Source of the DNA: CAJCIY01 sp964245825
GTDB taxonomy: Bacteria > Actinomycetota > Actinomycetes > Mycobacteriales > CAJCIY01
DNA length: 64,000 bases
Assembly (NCBI GenBank): GCA_964245825.1
Contig: CAXTNT010000004.1
Location: 1-64,000, forward strand
Direction of reading: 5' to 3'
The notes under the pieces are model-generated. The model searched no databases, had not been told where the DNA came from, and saw only the letters and a program-made list of their open reading frames with translations. Of this stretch, positions 33,515 through 42,919 are shown piece by piece. How positions within the stretch are numbered: the stretch's first letter is position 1; every line of letters starts with the position of its first letter. The translations under genes and the position numbers were made by a program.

Positions 33515-34675
33515 CTATACGTGGTGGGTGGCGACTCGCCGCTGTAGGTAGTCATGAAACTTCGGAGCCGTGTATTGATATACGCCCTTCTGGATCCGGA
33601 ACACGACGCCCTGGTCCGCCAGGCGGCCCATGAGGACGTTGACGTTCGCCTCGCTCTTGGTGCTGATCGAACGGATATCGACGGTCCTCAATGGCGGGTA
33701 CGGGCAACCAGCCGCGGCCAGGAGCAGATCTTGCTCGCCGGGGGTGAGTGTCTCGACCCGCCCCGCGTAGAACTCCTCGTCCAACCGCCGGTAGATATCC
33801 GCTTCGATGTCGTCCAGCAGGCGGCTCGTCAAAATCATGGTTCCGGCGTCGGCGGCGGCGTCCCAGAGTTCCGCACCCCAGAGCTGGATGAAGAACGGGT
33901 AGCCCTCGACTTCTTCCAGAACGCGGTCGATGAGGGCCTTCTCGGCGATCACCGGGGTTCCCTGGAGTGGCTTCTCGAAGGCATCGCGGGCCGGACCCGG
34001 GTTGCCGACCAGCTCTCCGATGCTCTCGCCCCGGAACATGCGCTCAGAGTAGGTACGGGCCCGCTGGAGGTTCGATCTCAAGGTCGGCAGGCCGCACAGG
34101 ACGAGGGCGAGTGGAAGCCCCGCCTCTTGCAGCGCGTTGACTGCCGCCACCAGCATGGACAGCGGATGGTCACCCGTCCGAGCCCTGTCGTCTCGAATGA
34201 CCTGAGCCTCATCGAGCAGGACGGCCAGCCCGACATGCCCGGTGTCGAGAGCCGCCTCGACGCCGTCGAAGAGACTCCTGGAGAGGTCGAGCTCGCTCGG
34301 CACGGACCCACCGACCGCCACCGTGATGTCTTGGTATTCGACGGTGACGAGTCTGCGCGCCACGTTGGCGGCCCCCTTGATTCCGGCGCGAAGGCGCATG
34401 GCGCGAGACCAGCGGTCGCTCGTCGTGCGGATGGCTTCGGAAAGCAGTCCGCTGAGCGCGTTCTCCTGGTTGTGTCTGGGCTCGAGCTGCCGCCTGACCA
34501 CTGCCCATCCGGCGGCCTCTGCCTGACTCTCGTACTCCTTGAGCAGGACGGTCTTGCCGACACCACGCAGTCCGGTCAGTCGTGTGAGTCCCGCGCCGGG
34601 CGGTGTCGTGCGCCCCCCGGTGAGGACGCGTACCCCGTCGCTCCGGGACGAGCGGAAACCACTGCGGCACAGGCA
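33515..34675 (-). pseudogene. AAA-family ATPase with a damaged 5' end
   Basis: The main frame encodes an AAA ATPase: Walker A GLRGVGKTVLL, Walker B VGLAVLLDEAQVI, a VLCGLPTLRSNL sensor-like strand and a C-terminal winged-helix region with VLMGRLADQGVVF. This frame is closed by a TAG at 34676-34678 and has no ATG, GTG or TTG before the Walker A; the first GTG (34501) would remove it. A perfect-looking start (AGGAGGAG, 6 nt, GTG at 34676-34674) exists in another frame and ends in nonsense. The simplest reading is a frameshift or small deletion in the first 40 codons. A CTG start or sequencing error are alternatives. Coordinates give the whole open frame. Confidence 0.65.
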
Positions 34676-34719
34676 CTAGGTACTCCTCCTAGGCTGTGGC
34701 TCCCCACGGAAGGCTCAGC

Positions 34720-35868
34720 ATGGACCCGTTCCTGCGCCCGATCCCGCATGCCTGGCTGGCGACCGGGCCGGTCGGTGCGCCGAACTACGACGAGTTCGCC
34801 GACTGTGCGGAGGTCCGCGCGCTGGCCGCCCAGCGACCCGGGACGATCCTGCCGGTCGACCTGCCCTCGTGCTTCACCGATGTCGACTTCGTCGCGAGCC
34901 TGCCGTTCGCGGCCGCCAGCCTGCAGGCCATGAAGGACGACGGCCGGTATGCCCCGGCGAGCGACGTGCTGCTGCGCTACGACCTGACTGCCCCGGACGG
35001 AGCCGTCACCCGCGCAGTGGTCGGGCTTGTGGACACCGCCGAGATCTCCTCGGCGCCGGGCGAGCCCGGACGCCTGCTGCGCAACGAGGAGGTCTTCGCC
35101 GACAAGGTGGTCGAGCGCCGCGCCCACCTGGCGGCGTTGCGGCACCTGATCAGCGCGGTGCTGCTGGTCCCGGCCGAGGGAGCCGCGTACGCCCGGGCGC
35201 TGGACGAAACCGCGGTCGACGGCCCGGCCGACGTGACCGACACCGACGAGCGCGGTGTCGTCCACCGGCTGTGGCGGCTGCCTGACCACGCCGGGCTGAC
35301 CACGGTGTTGGACGGCCTGACGTACCTGGTGGCAGACGGCAACCACCGCAGCCTGGCCGCCCAGCAGGCGGGCCTCGGCGCGTGCCTGGTCGTCATCGCC
35401 GAACCGGCCGGGCTGCGGATCGAGCCGTACCACCGGCTGCTCCGCCACGACCGTACGCCGGCGGAGCTGGCCGCCCGCGCCCTCGAGGCCGGCTTCCAGC
35501 TGACGCCGGTCGACGCGTATGACCCGACGCGAGACCACCTCTACGCCGACCGGCTCTACCTGCTCGGTCTCCCCGAGCCGGGTGGTCCGGGCCCCGTCGA
35601 ACTGCTGCCGCACACGATCGTGGAGCGCCGGTTGCTGGTCGGCGAGCTGGGCGTGGACCCGGCGGCCGTCACCTACGTCGGCGGCGACGGCGTCGCCGCC
35701 GAGCTCATCGCGGAGGTCGACGCGGGGCGGGCCACCGCGGCGATCCTGCTGCGCCCGGTGTCGACCGCGGAGTTCACGGCCGTCAACGCCGCCCGGCTGC
35801 CGATGCCGCGCAAGAGCACCTGGTTCACCCCCAAGGCCCGCTCGGGTCTGGTGCTCGCCGAGCTCTGA
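34720..35868 (+). CDS. DUF1015 family protein
   Basis: A 382-residue soluble protein of the DUF1015 family, which has a wide bacterial distribution and no agreed reaction; some members are linked to serine metabolism. Visible family features are FLRPIPHAW at the start, RNEEVFADKVVERRAHL, the strongly conserved LVADGNHRSLAAQQAG and, at the end, MPRKSTWFTPKARSGLV. The ATG at 34720 is preceded by GGAAGG. It is divergent from the damaged AAA ATPase over about 40 bp. Confidence 0.88.
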   Translation: MDPFLRPIPHAWLATGPVGAPNYDEFADCAEVRALAAQRPGTILPVDLPSCFTDVDFVASLPFAAASLQAMKDDGRYAPASDVLLRYDLTAPDGAVTRAVVGLVDTAEISSAPGEPGRLLRNEEVFADKVVERRAHLAALRHLISAVLLVPAEGAAYARALDETAVDGPADVTDTDERGVVHRLWRLPDHAGLTTVLDGLTYLVADGNHRSLAAQQAGLGACLVVIAEPAGLRIEPYHRLLRHDRTPAELAARALEAGFQLTPVDAYDPTRDHLYADRLYLLGLPEPGGPGPVELLPHTIVERRLLVGELGVDPAAVTYVGGDGVAAELIAEVDAGRATAAILLRPVSTAEFTAVNAARLPMPRKSTWFTPKARSGLVLAEL

Positions 35869-36040
35869 GCCCGCAGGCGCGCAAGGGTCGGCGGTGACGC
35901 TAACGTGCCACCGCGCGCAGTTGCGTGCGCCCGTGCACGTCGGCGGGCACGGGCGGCGGGCAGGAAGGCCGGCACGGTCGGCGGGCAGGGCAGGCGGGCT
36001 CACATCCGCGCTACGAACTCGAGGCAGAGGGGCCGGAACG

Positions 36041-36829
36041 GTGACCGAGGACAGCGCCAGCTCGCCCGTCGTGCGTACCGAGCGGCGCGGCAACGTGCTG
36101 GTCGTGACCCTCGACCGACCGGGCGCGCGCAACGCCGTCAACGGCGAGGTCGCACGCGGTCTGGAGGCGGCGATCGACGAGGCCGACGCCGACGACGGGA
36201 TCTGGTGTGTAGTGCTGACCCACGCCGGTCCCGTCTTCTGCGCCGGCGCCGACCTGCGTGCCATCGGCGAGGGGCGCGGCGCCGAGCTGCACACCGAGCG
36301 TGGCGGGTTCGCTGGGTTCGCGCGGCGCGAGCGCGCCACGCCCGTGATCGTTGCCGTGGACGGGCCCGCCCTGGCCGGCGGCTGCGAGATCGTGCTCGCC
36401 GCCGACCTCGTCGTCGCGTCGAGCAACGCGAAGTTCGGCGTACCGGAGGTGAAGCGCTGCCTGGTCGCGGCCGCCGGCGGCGTGTTCCGGCTCGGCCGCA
36501 AGCTGCCGCTCAACGTGGCGATGGAGTGCGTCCTGACCGGCGACCCGATCGACGCCGAGCGGGCCGAACGACTCGGGCTGGTCAACGTCCTCACCGCGCC
36601 CGGTGAGGTGCTCGACGCGGCGCTGGCCCTCGCGGCACGGGTCACGGCCAATGCGCCGGTGGCCGTGCAGCGCTCGCGCCGGGTCGTCGCCGAGCAGACG
36701 TTCGGCCCGGAGGACGACGCCTGGGCGGCGACGGCAGCCGCGATGGCCGCCGCGATGGCGACCCAGGACGTCCAGGAGGGGGTCAAGGCCTTCCTGGAGA
36801 AGCGCGCCCCACAGTGGACCGGCAGCTAG
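36041..36829 (+). CDS. enoyl-CoA hydratase/isomerase family protein
   Basis: A 262-residue crotonase-fold enzyme that acts on acyl-CoA thioesters. The oxyanion-hole segments are present: FCAGADLRAIGEGRG in the first half and VDGPALAGGCEIVLAADLVV in the middle, with KFGVPEVKRCLVAAAGG carrying the catalytic Glu region. The GTG at 36041 begins the conserved N-terminus; GGGGCCGG upstream is a poor ribosome site. It lies 43 bp upstream of a short-chain dehydrogenase, and together they could carry out the hydration and oxidation steps of a beta-oxidation-like route. Confidence 0.88.
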   Translation: MTEDSASSPVVRTERRGNVLVVTLDRPGARNAVNGEVARGLEAAIDEADADDGIWCVVLTHAGPVFCAGADLRAIGEGRGAELHTERGGFAGFARRERATPVIVAVDGPALAGGCEIVLAADLVVASSNAKFGVPEVKRCLVAAAGGVFRLGRKLPLNVAMECVLTGDPIDAERAERLGLVNVLTAPGEVLDAALALAARVTANAPVAVQRSRRVVAEQTFGPEDDAWAATAAAMAAAMATQDVQEGVKAFLEKRAPQWTGS

Positions 36830-36872
36830 CAGCACCGCATCCATCCGCCCGCAGGACAGGAGAGAGCAGCAC

Positions 36873-37658
36873 ATGGACGGCAAGGACTACTCGGGCCGCA
36901 CCGCGGTCGTGACCGGCGGAGCGTCGGGTCTCGGCGAGGCCACGGCGGAGCTGCTGGCGGCCAAGGGCCTGCACGTGGTGGTGGCCGACCTCAACGCCGA
37001 CGCCGGCGCCGCGCTGGCGAGTGCGATCGGCGGCACGTTCGTACGCTGCGACGTCACCGACACCGACGACGTCATCGCCGCGGTCGACACCGCCCTGAGC
37101 CACGGACCGCTGCAGTTCTGCGTGAACTGCGCGGGCATCGGCGCGGCCAGTCGCACGATCGGCCGCGACGGGCAGTACTCCTCGGCGTTCCCGCTCGACT
37201 ACTTCAAGAAGGTCGTCGAGATCAACCTCATCGGCACCTTCGACATGACCCGCATCGCGGCGACGGCGATGAGCCGCAACGACCCAGACGACGACGGCCA
37301 GCGCGGGTCGATCGTCAACACGACCTCGGTGGCGGCCTACGACGGGCAGATCGGTCAGGTCGCCTACTCGGCGTCGAAGGGCGGCGTGGTCAGCCTGACG
37401 CTGCCGCTGGCGCGCGACCTGGCGCCCGCCGGGATCCGCGTCAACACCATCGCACCGGGGCTGATCGACACGCCGATCTACGGCAGCGGCGCCGAGTCCG
37501 ACGCCTTCAAGGCCAGGCTCGGCCAGTCGGTGGTCTTCCCCAAGCGACTCGGGTACGCCGCGGAGTTCGCCAGCATGGCCTGGGAGCTGCTGTCCAACCC
37601 GTACATGAACGGCGAGGTCGTGCGCGTCGACGGGGCGATCCGGATGCCACCGAAGTAG
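36873..37658 (+). CDS. short-chain dehydrogenase (3-hydroxyacyl-CoA dehydrogenase type II-like)
   Basis: A 261-residue NAD(P)-dependent SDR. It shows the cofactor motif TGGASGLGEA, the NCAGIG strand, and the catalytic pattern Ser in NTTSVAAYDG followed by YSASKGG (Tyr-x3-Lys). The overall pattern, including PLARDLAPAGIRVNTIAPGL and the C-terminal KRLGYAAEFASMAWEL, is that of type II 3-hydroxyacyl-CoA dehydrogenases. CAGGAGAG lies before the ATG at 36873. It follows an enoyl-CoA hydratase gene directly, probably in one operon. Confidence 0.9.
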   Translation: MDGKDYSGRTAVVTGGASGLGEATAELLAAKGLHVVVADLNADAGAALASAIGGTFVRCDVTDTDDVIAAVDTALSHGPLQFCVNCAGIGAASRTIGRDGQYSSAFPLDYFKKVVEINLIGTFDMTRIAATAMSRNDPDDDGQRGSIVNTTSVAAYDGQIGQVAYSASKGGVVSLTLPLARDLAPAGIRVNTIAPGLIDTPIYGSGAESDAFKARLGQSVVFPKRLGYAAEFASMAWELLSNPYMNGEVVRVDGAIRMPPK

Positions 37659-37725
37659 GCCCGCGTTTGCGGTCGGCGGCCCGGCGGCACACCGTCTGGC
37701 AGCGGCCACGGCAAAGGAGCTACCC

Positions 37726-37998
37726 ATGCATCCCGACGGGATCATCAGCGCGATCCTCGTAGGTCTGATCATCGGCGGCCTTGGGCGGCTGATCGTCCCC
37801 GGCCGGCAGGCGATCGGCGTGCTCGCCACCATCGTGATCGGTCTCGCCGCGGCGTTTCTCGGCGCCTATCTCGGTGACCGGGCCGGCTGGTCGTTCGGGC
37901 CGACCCTCGTGGTCCAGCTCGCGCTGGCCGCGGTCGGCGTCGGGCTGGTGGGTGGCGGCATCCGCGGTGGGAGCGGCAGCCGCAGGCTTCGCCGCTAG
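37726..37998 (+). CDS. GlsB/YeaQ/YmgE family membrane protein
   Basis: A 90-residue three-helix membrane protein of the transglycosylase-associated (GlsB/YeaQ/YmgE) family. The first helix is IISAILVGLIIGGLGRL, and VPGRQAIGVLATIVIGLAAA is the conserved loop and second helix. These proteins are general-stress membrane proteins; the catalytic name is historical. AAAGGAG precedes the ATG. The TAG stop shares the palindromic CTAG with the stop of the convergent lipoprotein gene. Confidence 0.9.
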   Translation: MHPDGIISAILVGLIIGGLGRLIVPGRQAIGVLATIVIGLAAAFLGAYLGDRAGWSFGPTLVVQLALAAVGVGLVGGGIRGGSGSRRLRR

Positions 37999-38510
37999 CT
38001 GCTCGAGAGCTGGGTCAACACGTACGTGGTGCCGTTCCACGCCATCGACGCCCGGACCGTGACGGCCTGGCTCTGGGCCGGCTTGGTCGCGGTGCTGCTG
38101 GTTCGCGTGACGGCCACCGCGTACACCGGGACGGTGCAGTCGCCCGAGGCGTAGGTCGTGCTGCGGACGGTCACCGCCTCGCGCAGCTTCTGCGACTGGA
38201 TCGTCTGCTGGTTGGTGGTCAGGTACTGCCTGAACGTCGTGTAGTAGCCGCTGGCGAGCAGTGGCTGGACGACGCTCGGGAGGGTCAGCTGGTTGCGGTA
38301 GTCGACCCCCAGCAGCAGCATCACCACGTACGCCGCCTGGTGGGCGCCGGTGCCGCCGGCACGCTGGCAGTCGGTCGGCGCGGGGGACGCCGTCGTGCTG
38401 ACCGGCGGTGTGGAGGTAGGGGGCGCGGTCGCGGTCGGGTGGCTGCCGCCGCAGCCGGCGAGCGCCAGCCCCGCGGCGAGGATGCCGGCGCCGGCGAGCG
38501 AGCGCCTCAT
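37995..38510 (-). CDS. putative lipoprotein
   Basis: A 171-residue secreted protein with a lipoprotein signal: RR, a hydrophobic stretch and the lipobox LALAGC, so the mature protein should be anchored to the membrane through Cys at about residue 20. A Thr/Pro/Ser-rich spacer precedes a small domain (VVMLLLGVDYRNQLTLPSVV, then TFRQYLTTNQQTIQSQ) that I do not recognise. The ATG at 38510 overlaps the enoyl-CoA hydratase stop (ATGA), which decides the start against a GTG six codons upstream and implies coupled translation. Confidence 0.82.
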   Translation of the reverse strand: MRRSLAGAGILAAGLALAGCGGSHPTATAPPTSTPPVSTTASPAPTDCQRAGGTGAHQAAYVVMLLLGVDYRNQLTLPSVVQPLLASGYYTTFRQYLTTNQQTIQSQKLREAVTVRSTTYASGDCTVPVYAVAVTRTSSTATKPAQSQAVTVRASMAWNGTTYVLTQLSSS

Positions 38511-39367
38511 CGCAGCCCCGCCGCCCACGAGGGCGCCGGCGCCCCGAAGATGTCCGGCAGGTCGGTGCTCACCCGCAGCGGGAACGCCGCCCGGCGCTTG
38601 TCGAGGAACGCCTGCACCCCCTCGTACGCGTCAGCGCCGCAGCCGACCGCGGCCAGCGCCGTGGAGTCCAGCACGTGCGCGGCGACCGGGGAGTCGGCGC
38701 CGACCATCCGCCACAGCATCTGCCGGGCCAGCGCGACCGACACCGCGCTCGTCCCGTCCGCGATCTCCGCCGCGAGGGCGTAGGCAGCCGGCAGCAGCTC
38801 GTCCGGGGCGTGCACGCTGCGGACCAAACCGCCGGCCCGGGCCTCCTCGGCATCGAAGACGCGGCCCGTCGCGACCCACTCCATCGCCTGACTGATGCCG
38901 ACCAGGCGGGGCAGGAACCAGCTCGACGCCGCCTCCGGGACGATGCCGCGGCGGGCGAAGACGAAGCCCATCCGGGCGCTGGTGGAGGCCAGCCGCACGT
39001 CCATGGGCAGCGTCATCGTGGCGCCGACGCCGATCGCGGGGCCGTTGATGGCGCCGATCACCGGCTTGCGGCTGGCGAAGATGCGCAGCGCGACGACGCC
39101 CCCGGTGTCGCGTGGGGGCTCGGTGACCGCGCCGCGGTCGAACCGGTCGGCGCCGCCGGAGAGGTCGGCGCCCGCGCAGAAGCCCCGGCCCGCGCCGGTC
39201 ACGACGACAGCGCGCACCGCGTCGTCCGCGTCGGCCTCGTCGAAGGCGGCCAGGATCTGGCCCGCCATCGTCGCGGTGAACGCGTTCAGACGCTCGGGCC
39301 GGTGCAGCGTCAGCGTCGCGACACCGCCGTCGACGGCATACCGGATCTGTTCCTGCGGTTCGGACAC
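38507..39367 (-). CDS. enoyl-CoA hydratase/isomerase family protein
   Basis: A 286-residue crotonase-fold enzyme distinct from the one at 36041. Oxyanion-hole elements are FCAGADLSGGADRFDRG and INGPAIGVGATMTLPMDVRL, and the catalytic Glu region is ARMGFVFARRGIVPEAASSW, the pattern of a hydratase with one clearly placed Glu. The GTG at 39367 is preceded by GAGGAG. The gene is coupled to a downstream lipoprotein gene by a 4-bp overlap, an unusual pairing with no obvious functional link. Confidence 0.88.
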   Translation of the reverse strand: MSEPQEQIRYAVDGGVATLTLHRPERLNAFTATMAGQILAAFDEADADDAVRAVVVTGAGRGFCAGADLSGGADRFDRGAVTEPPRDTGGVVALRIFASRKPVIGAINGPAIGVGATMTLPMDVRLASTSARMGFVFARRGIVPEAASSWFLPRLVGISQAMEWVATGRVFDAEEARAGGLVRSVHAPDELLPAAYALAAEIADGTSAVSVALARQMLWRMVGADSPVAAHVLDSTALAAVGCGADAYEGVQAFLDKRRAAFPLRVSTDLPDIFGAPAPSWAAGLR

Positions 39368-39697
39368 GCGTCTCCTCGTCGATGAGTGCGGTCAGGACTC
39401 TGCCGTACGCCCCGTGGGGACATCATCGCGCCGCACGGTGCCACCCACGGACGCCCCCGAAGCCGGGAAGATTGGTGCCCGGTGCACCGTTGCTTGCCCG
39501 AGGCGTCACAATGATGGTGAGGAAGACCGCCTGGTGACCCCCGCGAGTCGTTCGGACGCCGCATCATGACGGCGTTCGCCGACGCCGATGCTCCACCGGA
39601 CGGCTCCCCGGCTTAGCGCCCCGCCCGCCCGAAGTCCCAGCTCCGCACGACTGTTGCGGCACCGCCGCACACCGACCACCCGAGGTGCCCCGTACCC
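39368..39697. other. 330-bp divergent intergenic region upstream of the sigma factor
   Basis: I find no gene here. The region separates the minus-strand hydratase from the sigma factor and must hold both promoters. No convincing -35/-10 pair, riboswitch or strong hairpin stands out by eye. The length suggests a substantial leader for the sigma factor message. Confidence 0.5.
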
Positions 39698-40873
39698 GTG
39701 TCCATCACCACCCTGCCCAAGGAACTCCAGATCGACGAGGTCAAGGACCTCATCGCCAAGGGGAAGGAGGCCGGCTTCCTCACGACCGACGACATCACCG
39801 GCGCCCTGGCGGCGACGGAGCTGGCGCCGGAGCAGATGGAGGCCGTGCTCGGCGCGGTGAACGACGAGGGCATCGAGGTCGTCGACACCTCCAAGGACGC
39901 CGAGGACGACTTCCAGTCCGACGCGCTCGCCAAGAAGGAGGACGAGCTCGCGGCCCGCTCGGCCGGCACCGGCGACCCGGTCAAGATGTACCTCAAGTCG
40001 ATCGGCCGGGTGCCGCTGCTCACCGCGATCGAGGAGGTCGACCTCTCCAAGAAGGTCGAGGCCGGTCTGTTCGCGGCCGAGAAGCTCGCCACCGAGAAGA
40101 AGGTCAGCCCGACTCTGCGCCGCGACCTCGAGCAGATCATCCGCGAGGGTCAGGCCGCCAAGGACAAGCTCGTCGAGGCGAACCTGCGCCTGGTGGTCTC
40201 CATCGCCAAGCGCTACGTCGGGCGCGGCATGCTCTTCCTGGACGTGATCCAAGAGGGCAACCTGGGCCTGATCCGCGCCGTCGAGAAGTTCGACTACACC
40301 AAGGGCTACAAGTTCTCCACGTACGCGACCTGGTGGATCCGGCAGGCCATCACCCGCGCGATCGCCGACCAGGCGCGCACCATCCGCATCCCGGTGCACA
40401 TGGTCGAGACGATCAACAAGGTGGTCCGGGTGCAGCGCCAGCTGCTGCAGGACCTGGGCCGCGAGCCGACGATGGAGGAGATCGGCAAAGAGGTCGACCT
40501 GCCGCCGGACAAGGTCGAGGAGGTCTTGAAGATCGCTCAGGACCCGGTGTCGCTGGAGACGCCGATCGGCGAGGAGGGCGACAGCCACCTCGGCGACTTC
40601 ATCGAGGACTCCGACGCCGTCGTCCCGGTCGACGCGGCCAGCTTCATCATGATGCAGGAGCAGCTCGAGTCGGTGCTGCACTCGCTGACCGACCGCGAGA
40701 AGAAGGTCGTCCAGCTCCGGTTCGGGCTCACCGACGGCCACCCCCGTACGCTGGAGGAGGTCGGCCGGGAGTTCGGGGTCACCCGCGAGCGGATCCGCCA
40801 GATCGAGTCCAAGACGCTCTCCAAGCTGCGCCACCCGAGTCGGTCGCAGAAGCTCCGCGACTACCTCGAATAG
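39698..40873 (+). CDS. RpoD/HrdB-type principal RNA polymerase sigma factor
   Basis: A 391-residue group 1/2 sigma-70 factor. A region 1.1-like segment is present (IDEVKDLIAKGKEAGFLTTD), then region 1.2 (DPVKMYLKSIGRVPLLT), the highly conserved region 2 (NLRLVVSIAKRYVGRGMLFL, and FSTYATWWIRQAI), region 3, and region 4 with the -35-binding helix-turn-helix (TLEEVGREFGVTRERIRQIE). The presence of region 1.1 favours the housekeeping factor over an accessory group 2 sigma. The long N-terminal extension seen in some HrdB proteins is lacking. The GTG at 39698 has only a distant GAGGTG. Confidence 0.93.
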   Translation: MSITTLPKELQIDEVKDLIAKGKEAGFLTTDDITGALAATELAPEQMEAVLGAVNDEGIEVVDTSKDAEDDFQSDALAKKEDELAARSAGTGDPVKMYLKSIGRVPLLTAIEEVDLSKKVEAGLFAAEKLATEKKVSPTLRRDLEQIIREGQAAKDKLVEANLRLVVSIAKRYVGRGMLFLDVIQEGNLGLIRAVEKFDYTKGYKFSTYATWWIRQAITRAIADQARTIRIPVHMVETINKVVRVQRQLLQDLGREPTMEEIGKEVDLPPDKVEEVLKIAQDPVSLETPIGEEGDSHLGDFIEDSDAVVPVDAASFIMMQEQLESVLHSLTDREKKVVQLRFGLTDGHPRTLEEVGREFGVTRERIRQIESKTLSKLRHPSRSQKLRDYLE

Positions 40874-41080
40874 ACCAGCCAGGAGCCGCTGACCTGCGGT
40901 TTCGCACGGCCGGGGCCGCGCTCGGGTGTCGCCCAAACGCTCGTGTGCGGACGCCCGGGCCTAGCCGCTGTTGGTGGGTCTGAGCTGAGGGGCCGACTTA
41001 CATCCGGAGCCTTGACGGCGCTGAAGCCGCGGGCCAGCATGCGCGACGTGGCCTGGGTGAAACGTGCGAGCGAGGGTGCC

Positions 41081-41716
41081 ATGCGGCGCAACGCAGCGGT
41101 CCTGGGACTCGTGGCCGTCGCCGCGGCCACCGTCCTGAGCATGCCGGGCACCGCCTCGGCCAAGCCCCCGCCCCCGCCTCCGCCGCTGCGGTTCCCTGTG
41201 ACCGCCGAAGCCGTCCTCGGCCCGAGCGGCGCCGTGATCGACGTCCCGGCATCCACCCTGACGGTGACGCTGGGGACTCCGTCCGGGTCGTCCCTCCCGT
41301 ACACGGCGGAGCTGCCTCTGCCCACCGTGCGCGGGCACATCCCGCTGCTCGGGGAGACCGCGTTGTCGGCCGACGTGTCGTTCGTCGAGCAGGCACCGCT
41401 CACCGGCTCGCTCGACCTGGTAACCGGCCGGCTGACGAGCACGGGGGAATACGTCCTCCGGCTGAGTCACCTGGGTCTGGCCGGGGTGCGCTATCCGGTC
41501 GGGCAGCACTGCGCGACGGCCCAGCCGGTCGTGTTCTCGGTGTCCTCGCCGAAGGGCAAGCCCTTCAACCTGATGAGCGGCGGGACGGTGCGGGGTTCGT
41601 TCCGCGTCGGCCCGTTCACCCACTGCGGCACCGCGACGACGCTGATAAATCTGCTGGTCGCTGGCCGCGGCAATCAGCTGACACTGGACGTCGGCGGACT
41701 CGAGCCGGCCGCGTAG
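41081..41716 (+). CDS. secreted hypothetical protein
   Basis: A 211-residue exported protein with a classic signal peptide (MRRNAAVLGLVAVAAATVLS, cleavage after ASA) followed by a short polyproline run and a beta-rich domain without a family I recognise. Pairs of Cys (one in QHCATAQ, one in THCGTA) may form a disulfide. The ATG at 41081 was chosen because GAGGG lies in front and it places the signal peptide at the terminus; the frame is open for 46 further codons upstream. Confidence 0.72.
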   Translation: MRRNAAVLGLVAVAAATVLSMPGTASAKPPPPPPPLRFPVTAEAVLGPSGAVIDVPASTLTVTLGTPSGSSLPYTAELPLPTVRGHIPLLGETALSADVSFVEQAPLTGSLDLVTGRLTSTGEYVLRLSHLGLAGVRYPVGQHCATAQPVVFSVSSPKGKPFNLMSGGTVRGSFRVGPFTHCGTATTLINLLVAGRGNQLTLDVGGLEPAA

Positions 41717-41803
41717 CGAGGCAAACCCAATGCTCAGCACGCTGTGCGCGCCGCCCCTGACGCGCCGCCGGTGCAACCCCGCAGAGGTCAGTGGGTCAGG
41801 TTG

Positions 41804-42526
41804 TCACCAGGGCAGCGGCCCGTCCTCGTTGCTGTACGTGCCGGTGGGTCCGCCGTCCGGGAGAGTCGCGAGACGGATGGCGATCGTGGCGCCCTGCTCG
41901 ACGGTGCGGGTGCCTTGGTGGCCGTTGAGGTCGGTGTCGACGTAGCCGGGGCAGCCCATGTTGATCAGGATCGCGGTGTCGGCCAGCTCCTTGGCGTACT
42001 GCACCGTGACGGCGTTCAAATAGGTCTTCGACGGCGAGTACGCCCCGGACAGCGGCCCCACCGGTTCCTGTTGGGCGGTCTGCAAAGTCAGCGACCCGAC
42101 GCCGCTGGAGATGTTGACGATGCGCGGAGAGGCCGAGTGGCGTAGCAGCGGCAGCATCGCGTTCGTCACCCGAATGACGCCGACCACATTGGTGTCGACC
42201 ACCTGCAGCACTGTCTCGGGGTCGACGAGCGTGGGCTCTTGCGGGCGGCCGCCGGTGATCGCGGCGTTGTTCACCAGCACGTCGAGGCCACCTTCCTGGT
42301 CGTGCAGAAGCGCTGCCGCGGCGGAGACGCTCGCGGGATTTGTGACGTCGAGCGGCACGCCGAAGGCGTCGACTCCCGCCGCCTGCAACGACCGGACAGC
42401 GGCGTCGCGGCGACCGTCGTCCCGCGCGCCCACGCCCACCCGCCAGCCGAGGGCGCCGAGGCCCTGGCAGATCGCGTACCCGATGCCCTTGTTGGCGCCC
42501 GTCACCAGCGCAGTCGTCTTCGCCAT
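41804..42526 (-). CDS. short-chain dehydrogenase/reductase
   Basis: A 240-residue SDR with the NADP(H) motif TGANKGIGYA, NNAAITGG, the catalytic Ser in NISSGVGSLT and YSPSKTYLN (Tyr-x3-Lys). The pattern, especially GANKGIGYAICQ, is that of carbonyl-reductase-like SDRs. It would reduce a small carbonyl compound. The start is ATG 42526; twelve further upstream codons are open but have no ribosome site. There is no operon partner. Confidence 0.88.
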   Translation of the reverse strand: MAKTTALVTGANKGIGYAICQGLGALGWRVGVGARDDGRRDAAVRSLQAAGVDAFGVPLDVTNPASVSAAAALLHDQEGGLDVLVNNAAITGGRPQEPTLVDPETVLQVVDTNVVGVIRVTNAMLPLLRHSASPRIVNISSGVGSLTLQTAQQEPVGPLSGAYSPSKTYLNAVTVQYAKELADTAILINMGCPGYVDTDLNGHQGTRTVEQGATIAIRLATLPDGGPTGTYSNEDGPLPW

Positions 42527-42648
42527 GACCCCATGCTGCAGGCTGTGGGCGCCATCGTCCACGCGGACAGCTCGGGCCCGCCTCGCTGGAGCGATGCGTC
42601 CACGCCGACGCGCCGCCTACTGGCGGGCCGTGGCCTTGCGCGCGGGGC

Positions 42649-42894
42649 CTACTGCTTGGCCCGCTTCCGCCGACGGTCTTCGTAGACGGTGGCGGTCGTC
42701 ATGACGAGCAGTCCTGCCGCGAAGACGGGCGTCCCCCACCAGCGCACTGGATGGTCGAGCCGATCGTTCAGCCCGACGCAGAAGGCCCACAGCCCGAGGA
42801 AGTGTCCCGCGAGTAGAGCCGGCTGCGGCGCCTGCGCTCGCCGAAACTCTGCCGGATCACCCGGTCGACTCCCCGTCCGGCCCGGGCCAAGGCG
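42649..42894 (-). other. open frame for a small membrane protein, no start codon
   Basis: This minus-strand frame is open for 81 codons and reads as a plausible two-helix membrane protein: PALLAGHFLGLWAFCVGLND, a DHPVRWWGTP loop, FAAGLLVMTTATVYEDRRRK and a basic end before TAG at 42649-42651. No ATG, GTG or TTG lies before the first helix, and a TGA at 42895-42897 closes the frame upstream. It may be a 5'-truncated gene or use an unusual start. I do not recognise a family. Confidence 0.4.
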
Positions 42895-42919
42895 TCAGGT
42901 CAGTCACCTTCCGGAGCGT

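Noticed and set aside
34576..36786. A 736-residue minus-strand frame opposite DUF1015 and the crotonase
   Set aside because: It has no domain, and it is antisense to two genes with clear family motifs; high GC leaves such frames open.
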